NCBI RefSeq assembly: GCF_039555335.1
Contig: NC_092647.1
Location: forward strand, 11,813,594-11,877,593
Length of the DNA stretch: 64,000 bases
Direction: 5' to 3'
Source: Amphiura filiformis
Lineage: Eukaryota; Echinodermata; Ophiuroidea; Amphilepidida; Amphiuridae
Shown here: piece after piece, positions 9,488 through 19,821 of the stretch
Numbering within the stretch: the stretch's first letter is position 1
Layout of the letters: each line of letters starts with the position of its first letter
The notes under the pieces: generated by a model
What the model was told of the DNA's origin: nothing
Databases searched by the model: none
The model's input: the letters and a program-made list of their open reading frames with translations, nothing else
Made by a program: the position numbers and the translations under genes

Positions 9488-11610
9488 ACTAATCATGTAA
9501 TATGATGGGCTAATGCAATTTTTGCCCGATATATAAAGTATTCGTGTAATGATAAAAAAAAAGATGAAACTCAACCTTAAATAACATACACATAGATCAA
9601 TAGAAGCATTTGAAATGGGATTAATATTATTAAATTTCCTAATTACGTCAACATTTTCAAAGAAACAATAGCTAACAAGTGCTGGTTTGAAAATCTAGGA
9701 AACATCGCTTGTCTTTAGATCTCTACATAGGGATTATCATTTATGGGACACCTTGTACAGATAACACTTTACCTACTTTACGCACAGTGTTGTTACTACT
9801 GCTGCGGCAAGTGAGTTTCCTGGTGGGATTTCATATTGTCTTAATCAATGTATAGATAATATGATTGATGATACAGAGTTTCATTAACATCTAACGATTC
9901 CCTAAAGATATACATCAACCCAAAATTAGGCAAATCGGTCGTGAATTGTAACAAAAAGCCTCCAGCGTTCTGGAAAGGGGATTTTACCACTTTTTTTTTA
10001 TCTTACTTTATTTTTAAACTTACATTGCTAATATATAGAAGCTTTTGAATCGGGAATAATATTAAAGATAATGAAACTAGTCGCAAGACAAAAGTGACTT
10101 GGTCTAATTTTTCCTGCAAGTTTACTTTACACAATTCTTCTAACTTAACACGGGTGTCTTCAAGTTGATTGCTAGCGATTCTGTGTTGGAAATCAAGTAA
10201 TCAAGTTGGAAACCAGGTCTTAAAAAACTTTTTGAATTACGTCACCATTTTCAACGAAACAATGGCTAGCAAAGGCTGCCTTTGCAAATCTCTGTAAACA
10301 TAGCTTGTCTTTTGAGCTATATGTTGCCTGTACAGGTCCTCTTTTATGGGACATGGTACAGGTAAAACACTTTTACCTACTTAAAGCACTATATAATTAT
10401 GTACGACAGGTGTGTTTGCTGGTGGGAATTAACACTCTCGTAATCAATGTTAAGATAATATGATTACTGATAAGGAAGAGTTTCATTAACATCTAACGAT
10501 TCCCTCAAGATATGTATACATCAACCCAAAATTAGGCAAATCGGTCAAAAAGCCTCCAGCGTTCTGGGGATGGGGATTTTATAACTTTTATTTTTTTATC
10601 TTACTCTTAAAAGGATCCGAAAGTGAAATTTCTTGTACAAGAGCAAAAATATTTTGTGATTGCCACTGAAAAGTTATGATTTTGATATTCGTCATAAGAT
10701 CAGGTATGATATTATCCGAATAACTTTCAAGTTACTGAGCAGCTAGTATGTATTAAAGTAGGACCTAAATGTGTTGTTGTATTGGAGAATCACATTGTGA
10801 CGTGAGTTTGTGAAAGAGAAATGTTTGAACATATAAGATGCTCACGTAATTCTTGCCGGCTGAACCTGATGGGACATTTCGATTGACTAAACGCCATACA
10901 GACTACACACCAAACTCATGCCCTGTGTTAAATGGGTGACATTACTCTCGGTGGATCGAAGTGCAAATGGAATTTAGGGCATCATTCTTATCAAACACAT
11001 GTAAACTGGGGCACGAATTGTCTGGGTACTTCACCATAATCGCAACTGTCCGGTCATGGTCTGATTAAAGTTCAATAATTTATGTATTGCAATAGGAATT
11101 TTCCTCAAATTGATCTCTACTAACATTCCCGACGACATTTCGGTTTTAATCAATTATTGGGTAATTTGAGTGGTCGTGAATGTGCTAATTTTAGGTTATC
11201 AACGTTTAAGTCAAATCGTCACGTCAATCGCGAACAGTGTTAATCAAGATAGGAAATATGAGGAGGCCAAATCTATATGTCTTACTAACACCTGACTAAG
11301 TTAAATGTGGTTTGCTGATAAGATGGAATAACAAATTACACAAATGTGTTATTTTTGTTCTCGACGTTAAATGCCATACTCCAAATTTTCGACGTGTGTC
11401 TAACGAGGCATCAACATTCTGCACTGTTACATGTGGGCATGTGCCATATTGTAACATTTGCTGAGGAGGACGCCATTTTTTTCAAAAATTGATTGTAGTG
11501 TATCTTATTAAGCTAACATGCCCTGAAAAATCAAGACTTTAGGTGCTGTTTTGTCAAAATCCGAGATTTTGAATAAAGCACAGGGACCGTCGTTTAATTA
11601 TTACGATGGA
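9488..11610 (-). repeat. Super-unit copy I (minus-oriented), distal part
   Basis: Continues copy I after the foldback. Landmarks in the same order as copy H: two cores (9,760-9,909 and 10,370-10,512), a CACCAAACTCATGCCCTGTG stretch (about 10,908), GGTCTGATTAAAGTTCAA (about 11,058-11,075) and GCTGATAAGATGGAATAAC (about 11,314). It ends with a stretch (11,430-11,610) also found in copy J at 17,120-17,310. No protein-coding frame of note. Confidence 0.75.
9640..10600 (-). repeat. Local tandem duplication of ~0.6 kb in copy I
   Basis: 9,640-10,010 and 10,240-10,600 repeat the same series: TTACGTCA...CATTTTCAA, ACAATGGCTA-like, a TATGGGACA segment, the nine-copy core and CCTCCAGCGTTCTGG. Copy H has only one such block (750-1,060), so the doubling happened in copy I. 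The two core copies in it are at 9,760-9,909 and 10,370-10,512. Confidence 0.75.
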
Positions 11611-12352
11611 TATAGTTCCGCTCCCTCTACACAAACATGTTTGCGTACCATTTCTTGATTCTTTTGTCCAGACGAGCAATTTGACATCATATTTGCCAAA
11701 ATCGGAGTAATTTGAAATTTTTGCCATTGTACAACCAAAAACGTGACCTTTTACCCAAAATGACGTTTTTGTACGATAACTCTAATAATATGTCGTAGAG
11801 AGCACAAACAATAATTTTTTTAAATTCTTGTAATCAGACGAGTAATTTCAACAAGATCGGGAGCATTTTGCATTTTTTTACCCCTCTATGACCAGGCGTC
11901 AAATCCAAAATGGCTCCACATCTGAAAAACAACATTGGATCTTGTACTTCATGCTTCTACTATAAAGTACACAATGCTTTTAGGTTAGCAGCTGTACTAG
12001 ATATAAAAATGCAAATCTGACAGTAAAGTATATTTCCTGCTAGCTCCAGGATCTTCTCAGAAGAATAATGAACACTTTAGGGCCTACACATATTAGCAGC
12101 ACACAGTTGCTCGCATGCGCGCATTTTCCTCTAATCAAACGTGATGTTATCAAAAGCAAATCTGACAGCAATGTAGCCTTTCCTGCACCAGAATCCCCGC
12201 AGCCAAAAAAATAACCACTTACACAAAAATACCACATGCACACACGCCGCAAGCATACTATTTTCTCTTAATGTGATAAAAGATGTAAAACATGATGCAA
12301 CCTCCATCTCTTGGATTCCTTAAAAAAAAAATAAGCACAATCTGAAAACCTA
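11611..12352. other. No gene; contains a module repeated at 19,041-19,260
   Basis: The part 12,000-12,300 (CGCATGCGCGCATTTCC, CAAACGTGATGTTAT, CACACGCCGCAAGCATA) is a direct copy of 19,075-19,260, with shorter versions at 28,565-28,700 and 30,610-30,660. The 70-residue minus-strand frame at 12,040-12,252 has a GCGDSGAGKAT stretch that resembles a P-loop by chance; the copy at 18,927-19,142 lacks it, so no gene is called. Confidence 0.55.
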
Positions 12353-12570
12353 TACCGTAAAACCTCGTCTACAAGCATATATAGGGTTTTTGATGAAAGC
12401 TTAACTTTAACGAACCAGGCGTATACCAATACAATAGATTGGTCTTACAATAATACTTGTTTTATATGCTTGAATCTGTAATTTATTTGCTCAAATTCCA
12501 TAATGGCGCCTGGAATAATTTAGCTTTCAACAGAAGCACTTTATATGCTTGTAGACGGGGTTTTACGGTA
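12353..12570. mobile_element. Mariner-type MITE with TACCGTAAAAC ends
   Basis: Left end TACCGTAAAACCTCGTCTAC and right end the reverse complement of TACCGTAAAACCCCGTCTAC, so terminal repeats of about 29 bp. TA at each edge would be the target duplication. The frame starting at 12,457 is read out of the element and is not a gene. Confidence 0.75.
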
Positions 12571-13484
12571 TTTTACACTGAAATGCCACAAATATGCCAC
12601 AAGTCTGACCAAAGTATTCTAACCTTGGATAGTAGCCTCCCATTGAAATCTTGTATGTCACCAAAGTTGCCAGTTAATTCCCCTTATAAAAAAATGACAG
12701 CATCAAAATATTAGTATTTTCCCAAGAAAATGAGTAACGAATGTTAATGTTAATTAATAATAAATTAATTTTATACCACCCGCCGGCTTGGCACCTAAAA
12801 TATTTCATATGTCAGGTATAGCCCGAATTTGTTAATGGATGATAAAGTCAAGTAAAATTATCTTCAAGAGAAATTATATGGATATGCAATTAAATAGTAA
12901 AACATATCAATTTGTAAGTGCTCTTTTTTTAAAGTCATGGTTCATTGAATTTACAACCGTATGACAAAACAGGAGAAAATAGTAACTTTTAGTTATTTAA
13001 AGAGAATTGACCATTGCTCATTCTAGTGACTCTAGTATATGGACAATATAAGTGTGCTTTTTCATTTAATGATATCAAATTTGAAAAATATTGTAAGGAA
13101 CACTTGAGGTTTGGACTTTTAAAACCTACATTTTGGTCAAAAAATGTGCTTGGATAGGTCGTTTTCGCCTTGCTATAACATTGAATTGCGTTATCTGTTG
13201 ACCTAGTGACTGAAAGTGTTTTTAGGGGAAAGTGTTAGCTTTCGTTTGACATAAAAATATTTGATTGGATGAAGGAAACACTTGAGGTTTCGACAAAAAC
13301 CAATCAAAGATGCCCCTTTTCAACTAGAAGCTCTACAGCTCTTACATTGCTATGCTTTCAATCGTGTAGTGTAATCAAAGACTGTGGTGGAGACATTCAC
13401 TGCTTCTTGTTCTCTGCTTGGAGGAAAATGTGTGCTCAGGTGTAACGAGGTGGAAACTGTGCGCTTGATGGTTTATAAAATAAC
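12571..13484. other. No gene recognised
   Basis: AT-rich DNA. Two short direct repeats (AACACTTGAGGTTT at about 13,101 and 13,278) are visible, but no terminal repeats, coding sequence or RNA gene. Confidence 0.5.
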
Positions 13485-14250
13485 ACAATAAAAGAGTTTG
13501 CGATTTGCCTCTTTCACCCGCTTCATCTCTAACGAATTACATAGTACATTTTCTTTTTCAACAGATAAGGTACTAGTCAAACAAATACATCAATTAAGAA
13601 TTAGAGAGCTTATACTAATTTAACACTCTTTCCTACTTCTTTGTAAGGCATTGCATGTCTATAGTATCTTTCTTGGTGTCTGATTTGGCCTCCTCACGTG
13701 TTTCCTATCTTGATTAACACTCTCTGCAACTGACGCGACAATTTGACTTGTTAAAGATTGATCATTTAAATTTAATAGCACATTATGTCAACAGTGTTCA
13801 ACCGCTGGGACTACCTCAGTAGTGAGTACCTAAAATGTCATATTGAGATAACTTTGTAGTCAATTTCTATTCAAATACACAACATGTTGAACTTTAATCA
13901 GACTATGATCGCACATATGAGATATGGTGAAGTACCCAGACAATTCATGTCCCAGTTAAAACAAAAATGATGCCCTAAATTACATATCCTTCGAGAGTAA
14001 TGTTTAAATGAATTTAATGTACAGAAAATTACATAGAGCAGAAAGTGTGTATTGTGTGTAGTCTGTATGATCTTTAGTCAAGCGAGTTGTCCCATCAGGT
14101 TTTAGCCGGCATTAATTACATCTTGAGCATTTGTCTTTACAAACCTACGCGACGATGTGTTTTTGCGAATACGTAGCTTGGCAAACAACGCAAAAGGTAC
14201 CGGTATCATATTACTCTTACAGAAAGAGTATCACAGAAGGGGGAAATTCG

Positions 14251-14262
14251 TCGTCGTCGTCG

Positions 14263-14334
<72 letters not shown>

Positions 14335-14536
14335 ACGTCATCGTCGTCGTCGTCCTCACCGTCGTCGTCGTCGTCGTCGTCACCTTCGTCGTCGTCGTTG
14401 TCGTCGCCATCTTCATCGTCATCGTCATCGACATCGTCGTCATCATCGTCATCATCATCATCGTCGTCATCGGTCGTCATCGGCATCATCATCGTCGTCA
14501 TCGGTCGTCATCAGCATCAGCATCGTCATCATCATG
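14251..14536. repeat. (TCG/ATC)n microsatellite within copy A
   Basis: Mixed TCG and ATC trinucleotides. They create long Ser, Asp, Val/Ile and Met/Thr frames on both strands (14,131-14,664), which are artefacts. Copies B, C, E and F carry other microsatellites at the matching place. Confidence 0.95.
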
Positions 14537-15140
14537 ATCACAATGATAGAGAGAGTGCGTTAGAGAGAGGTGGAGAAAGTGACACGTCGATTCAATATAC
14601 TGTACGTCTTTTGTTTTTGAATAGATTACCCGAAGTAGAAAATGCTCGAGCATTTGTCGAGTGAGACATGAATAAGTTCAATTTGTCGATGTCACTGACT
14701 TCATAGCGCTAAAATAATAGCATCAGACCCGCCTCAAGTAAGTGTAACGTAATGCCAGCACTTTATATTATTATTTTAAGTCTTTCATTACTTTATAAGT
14801 ATGGTCTTAAAAACCTATATTGCTATCAGGGACGTTGGGGAACTTCCCTGGTACTATATTACTAGGATGACCTTCACACTTCGTATTAAAACTATAAATC
14901 TACCCAATGGGGTTGGAATGTAATCGCATATCCTTTCTCGGGAAAAATTAACATTCCTAATTGTCACTATCAATCCCATATGAGGGCGCCACACATAGGC
15001 TGTATGCCTCGATGAAACCAAAACAAGGGTATCTAAATCCCAAGAAAAAGGTATCCAAATTAAAATTTCCCCTCCCGGAGCGCACGGGAATTCATGACCC
15101 ATTTGCCCCATTTTTGGTTGACGAAATACAGAGTGTATAT

Positions 15141-15290
15141 ATCTTGAGGGGATCGTTAGATGTTAATGAAACTCTTCCGAACTAGTAATCATATTATCTT
15201 TACATTGATTAGGCAATGTTAATTCCCATCAGAAAAACACCTGCCGTAGTAACAACATAGTGCGTCAGTATGTAAAGTGTTTTTACCTGC
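15141..15290 (+). repeat. Nine-copy core of the super-unit (copy A)
   Basis: Starts ATCTTGAGGGGATCGTTAGA and includes GTAATCATATTATCTTTACA, AATTCCCATCAG and AACAACATAGTGCGTCAG. These words recur almost unchanged in the other plus-oriented cores. Confidence 0.85.
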
Positions 15291-15969
15291 ACAATGTGTC
15301 CCAAAAAGCGGACAATATGTAGCGATGCAAGAAATGTTTTGACTTGACTATGTTATGTGTCTTAGCTTTGCAAAGACATCATGTGAAGCCCCATGTGAAG
15401 ATATGGTTTCTGTAAAAATTATCGACTTAATGAAGAAAATGTTTTTATATGATTTCCGAAGTGACGCAGTGATTAGTTCTTTGTTTTACTATAGTCTGTA
15501 TAGCCCGCAGTCATGCAATTATTTCTAATATAGGGAATTGTGTCAAAGTAATCTTGGGAGTGTTGTTATAATTCATATCATGAAAAAAATTGACCGATTT
15601 ATTATAGGTTAGATACATGCATTAATCACCATAACAGCTTTGTAAAACACGATATCAATTGACACATTTTTAGTGTATGTTATTGTTCCTTGTTGTTTTT
15701 GCGGAAGCATATAATAAATAACTTACATACGCCTATTAAAGCATACTATAAATTTGCTTTTTAAAATTTGCTCTACTTCTCAATTCTTAGCAAAGAAAGC
15801 AAGTCAATGATTTATTTCCCTTTTTATGATCGTATTTCCCGAATTTATAAGACAACAGGAACGATATTTTGATTTGGAGATCCTTGCCTGTATTTCCATT
15901 ATTTACACCCTTTTCTGTTTGCCACTAACATGATATGAATTTGATATCATTCTTACAGGAGTATTTCGT

Positions 15970-16250
15970 GACCCTACAATCCAGGAAAAAATGGTTGGCA
16001 CACTTTGTCTGTCTTTTGGTATATCTCTTCCCCCGCTCCCCCCAATTCAATGTTGGACCAAGCCATGTTGTCAACAGGTCCATGAGACCCTTCAACATTG
16101 AAAGATGGGGAGTGGGGAAGGGTGAGATATAGGGGGGGTCTGTACTTCACATATTGCATGCATGTTTCACTCGCCTCTCCAATTTTGATAGGGCACGCAT
16201 TTCCATTGTTTAGTGCAAGTGTGCCAACTATTTGTTTCCTGGATTGTAGC
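15970..16250. mobile_element. MITE with CTACAATCCAGGAAA ends
   Basis: CTACAATCCAGGAAAAAATG near 15,973 and the reverse complement of GGTTGGCACACTT/CTACAATCCAGG at 16,213-16,248 give terminal repeats of about 33 bp. The interior is not coding; frames at 15,935-16,252 cross the ends. Confidence 0.75.
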
Positions 16251-17570
16251 ATCCACTTCTTATGATATGTTTCAGTAGATATCCACGAAAAAAGCTTATT
16301 CCAAAAATTTCAGTTGATTCCGATTTTGCGTTTACGTAAATTTCACGATATTGTTGCTAAACGAATTAATTTGCAAGAAATATTTTGTACATAAACATTA
16401 TGTAGACAGAGGTTACCAGTGGTATAAAAATCTCAACATTTTTTGAGAAAAGTAGGGGGTGATGCTGTGGAACACGAAATGCCCTTTTAAGATCAGGTAT
16501 CATATAAATCTTCCGTGCTTTTTTTCTGGCGCAGGTTATCCGAATAAATTCAAAGCTACCGGGCAGCAAGTATTAACGTATACGTGTGTTGTTGTTATTT
16601 TGAAAAATCACATCGTGAGTTTGTGAAAGAGAACTGCTCACGTAATTCTTGCCGGCAAAACCTGGTTGGACATTTCGATTGAGTAAACGTCATACAGAAT
16701 ACTCACCAAACTCCTGCCCTGTATTAAATGTGTGACATTCCTCTCGGTGGATCGAAGTGCAAATGGAATTTAGGGCATCATTCTTGTCAAAAGCATGTAA
16801 ACTGGGGCTTGAATTGTCTGGTACTGTACCATATCTCAACTGTCCGATTATAGTCTGATTTAAGTTCAATATTTAATTTATTTCAATAGGAATTTACTTC
16901 AAATTTATGACATTGCGGTTTTAATCATTTATTGGGTCATTTGAGCGGTCGTAAATGTGCTAAATTTAGGATATCAACGTTTAGTTGTTGCATCAATTGT
17001 GTTGAGTGAAAATCAAAATAGGAACTTTGAGGAGGCCAGATATATGTGTTACTAAGTTGGTATGCTGATAAAAGGGATCAATCAATGACACAAATGTGTC
17101 ATTGTTGTTCACGACGTTAAAGCCATATTATAACATTTGCTGAGGACGACGCCCTCACGGAATTTTTAAAATTCTTTTTTTACACGATTAGATTGTACTT
17201 TATTAAACCAATATACCCTGCAAAAATCAAGACTACAGGTGCTGTAGTTTTGTCAAAATCCGAGATTTTGAATAAAACGCCGGAACCGGCGTTTTATTAT
17301 TACGATGGAATTATTAGTCGAACGCATACACGATGTTCATAACACACAGTACGTGCACGGCGTGCGGGACGGTGATATACACAACAAAGGGTCGTACAAT
17401 AACATGACCGAAGGAGGGGTACGTATTGGCGACATGTGCGCTGGTAGTAAATTCCAATTTTCTTTGCTTTGCCGTAGTTGTTCATCTCAAAAAAAGGAGA
17501 TATATCTGACAGTAAAAGCTAACATGTTATGGCAAAGAAATGCTAATCTATTTTGTTTGAAAATGTTATA

Positions 17571-18172
17571 ATATGTGACCCGGCAGCACAAACGAGCCGT
17601 AAATTCCCTAAATTGTATTCTGTGTTACGGTATAAAATGTGTAGGAAGATCGTATTCATCGATAACTTAAGCTGGCCCGACATCCGTCTTATTTTGATAG
17701 TCAAAAACTAATCAATAATCCTATTGTTGAAGTGGATAATAAGCTTCTACCTTCTATGGCCGGCTATAGAACTTTTAATAGCTCTGGTCTTTGTTTGCTT
17801 TTGCTAAATCCTGTTCAAGTGGTGGGTTACCAGGCATTGTATTTTGTACAGGTATGCATAACCAACAATTAACAATGAGAGAACTTTCTTCAACCTCGTT
17901 GACTTGGGGATGATTTCAAATGACCGCCAATTATGACTGTTTGATATATATTGCCAGCAATGTGGAAAAAGAGACACATGTAAAAACGTAAATAGCTATA
18001 ATTTTGTTGAAGGAGCAAAGTTTAACAAACCATAACCCCGCTTCTGGATATCGTTTGAAGTCAAATGATATACCATTTTTAAGTTTATGATATTTATTTT
18101 TTAAACACGAAATAAAACAAAATTGACCGGGGGAGGAATTTACGGCTCATTCGCCGTGGACGGTCACATATG
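17571..18172. mobile_element. DNA element with ATATGTGACC ends
   Basis: Left ATATGTGACCCGGCAGCACA with GAGCCGTAAATTCCC, right the reverse complement: GGGAGGAATTTACGGCTCAT and GGACGGTCACATAT. Terminal repeats of about 40 bp with a few mismatches. Length about 600 bp, no recognisable transposase. Confidence 0.7.
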
Positions 18173-18227
18173 ACTTTAAGTGCCATATACTCGACTCCAA
18201 TATTCGACGTGTGTCTATGTGCCGTAA

Positions 18228-18840
18228 ATTAAGGGTATACGATGTATTGTTGGCCGAAGGGGCAACAAAAAATGTACCGGTAGTTCACAGCATCTTGCGA
18301 ATGGTAGTGAGCTTTAACAAAAATTGCATTGCTCAATTCATATCCATATGATAGCGAGCGTGTAGATGAATTCAAACATCACAGATATACTTTTGTAGGT
18401 CCTGTGGTTCTTGAGTTATGTTGTAAAGAGGGCTGAAACAATCACACTTTTGTGAAACGTAGATGACTCATTAACAACAATAAATTAAGCAGGTTTTCAA
18501 AGTATTTGATTTGTAGAATGAACTTTTGCAAAGAGTGTTGTTTTTCAATAATATATTGATTCAGATAATTAAGGTATCAAATTCGCCTCTCTGGTATAGT
18601 ATTTCAATATCCCCTACTTATTTTTCTGACTTGAGTGCCCTTTCAATAATAATGTGGTTGCCGTATTACCAAATCTTAAGCGGGAAATTTAATTGACTTC
18701 ATTCGAAGCAAACCGGTAACCAAGAGGTTTGACCAATTACTGCAGTATGTATTATGGAATGAAATGGCCCTCTACAGAGCCAACCTTACACGCAATGTAT
18801 ACCAACGATGCGATATAAAAATGCCAATATGTTAGCAAAG
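18228..18840. other. No gene; edge of a TTAA-type repeat
   Basis: Starts with TTAAGGGTATACGATGTATT; a reversed version (ACAATACATCGTCTACCCTTAA) ends a stretch near 51,395-51,416. Both probably belong to a dispersed element with TTAA target sites. The rest, including 18,740-18,840 that repeats at 30,540-30,630, holds no recognised gene. Confidence 0.5.
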
Positions 18841-19040
18841 TATATTTGGGCTATTTCAGTTAAAATCCATACACCCCGTATGGAAGACATGACCTTTATC
18901 TCCCATATGGGGAATGGGTTTAGATTTCAAATGGAGCCACCCCCACGTAACCGTATTTGAAATGCACACTCCCTGTGTGGGAGATTAAAAACTATGTCTT
19001 CCATAGGGGGCGTTTCGATAACAACTGATATAGCCCAGTA
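18841..19040. mobile_element. ~200-bp palindromic MITE with GGGCTATTTCAGTT ends
   Basis: Left arm TTGGGCTATTTCAGTT, CATACACCCC, TATGGAAGACATGACC and a TCTCCCATATGGGG segment pairs with the right arm read in reverse. A partial copy lies at 30,670-30,745. The minus-strand frame at 18,927-19,142 crosses the right edge and is not a gene. Confidence 0.75.
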
Positions 19041-19440
19041 ATTCGTAAATGAACACTTACGCATAGGCAGCACACAGTTGCACGCATGCGCGCAATTTCC
19101 TCTAATCAAACGTGATGTTATAAAAAGCAAATCTGACAGCAATGTAGCCTTTCCTGCACCAGGGTTGCCTCAATAGCAAAAATATCACTTACACAAATAC
19201 ACCACATCCACGCACGCCGCAAGCATATTATATTCTCTTAATGTGATAAAGGATGTAAAACATGATGTAAAACATCTCTTGGATTTCTTCAAAAGTGAAA
19301 AAAAAATGCAATCGCTTAAATGTGAATGTGAAATTATAACGATGGAACATATCACCGATGTCTGTTCAATCTACAAGTCCCCACGTGGTATTCCTGGACT
19401 TCAAGAGCTTGAGATGAAGACATCATGAGCTGGCTGTGCA
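19041..19440. repeat. Direct copy of the 12,000-12,300 module
   Basis: CACGCATGCGCGCAATTTCC, CAAACGTGATGTTATAAAA and GCACGCCGCAAGCATA repeat the module at 12,110-12,300 in the same orientation. Nothing in it looks like a gene. Confidence 0.65.
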
Positions 19441-19821
19441 GGGACCGTGGTTATGTGTCGTTAAGTCATTTGTTATTTCCTTTTATCAGCATACCAACTT
19501 CCACTTAGTATCACATACAGATTTGGCATCCTCGTATTTTCTATCTTGCTTAACACTCTCCGGAATTGACAGCCGATTTGACTTCTTAAAGATTGATCAT
19601 TTATATTTAGCGCATTATTTCAACCGGTCAGATTACCTCAGTAATGAGTACCGGCATGTCATATTGAGAATACTTTGTAGTCAATTTCTATTCAAATACA
19701 CAACATATTAAACTTTAATCAGAATATGATCGCACAGTTGAGATGTAGTGAAGTACCCAGACAATTTATGTCCCAGTTAAAACACGAATGATACCCTAAA
19801 TTCCATATCCTCCACTCAAGA

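Larger units (their letters stand above)
13485..15780 (+). repeat. Super-unit copy A (plus-oriented)
   Basis: 13,485-13,660 matches the end segment of copy H. From 13,670 the unit reads in plus orientation: TTTGGCCTCCTCACGTGTTT, ACTTTAATCAGACTATGATC (13,891), GTCCCATCAGGTTTTAGCC (about 14,090), a microsatellite, TCAGGGACGTTGGGGAACTT (about 14,827), the core (15,141-15,290) and AGTCTGTATAGCCCGCAGTC (15,493). Copy I lies head-to-head to its left and copy J tail-to-tail to its right, so A is the arm of two large inverted repeats. Confidence 0.8.
15781..18230 (-). repeat. Super-unit copy J (minus-oriented)
   Basis: Aligns in minus orientation with 1,200-2,480 of copy H and 10,660-11,600 of copy I: TTTGCCACTAACATG (about 15,918), GCAGCAAGTATTAACG (about 16,564), CACCAAACTCCTGCCCTG (about 16,704), TAGTCTGATTTAAGTTCAA (about 16,851) and the TGAGGACGACGCCCTC stretch (about 17,140). 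It is interrupted by MITEs at 15,970-16,250 and 17,571-18,172. No gene recognised; frames at 16,366-16,569 and 17,300-17,571 are not conserved between copies. Confidence 0.7.

Noticed and set aside
12040-12252. Minus-strand frame with a P-loop-like GCGDSGAGKAT
   Set aside because: Lies in a non-coding module; the copy at 18,927-19,142 does not keep the motif or frame.
14131-14664. 177-residue Ser-rich open frame and its opposite-strand Asp- and Met/Thr-rich frames
   Set aside because: Produced by the (TCG/ATC)n microsatellite; no flanking coding signal.
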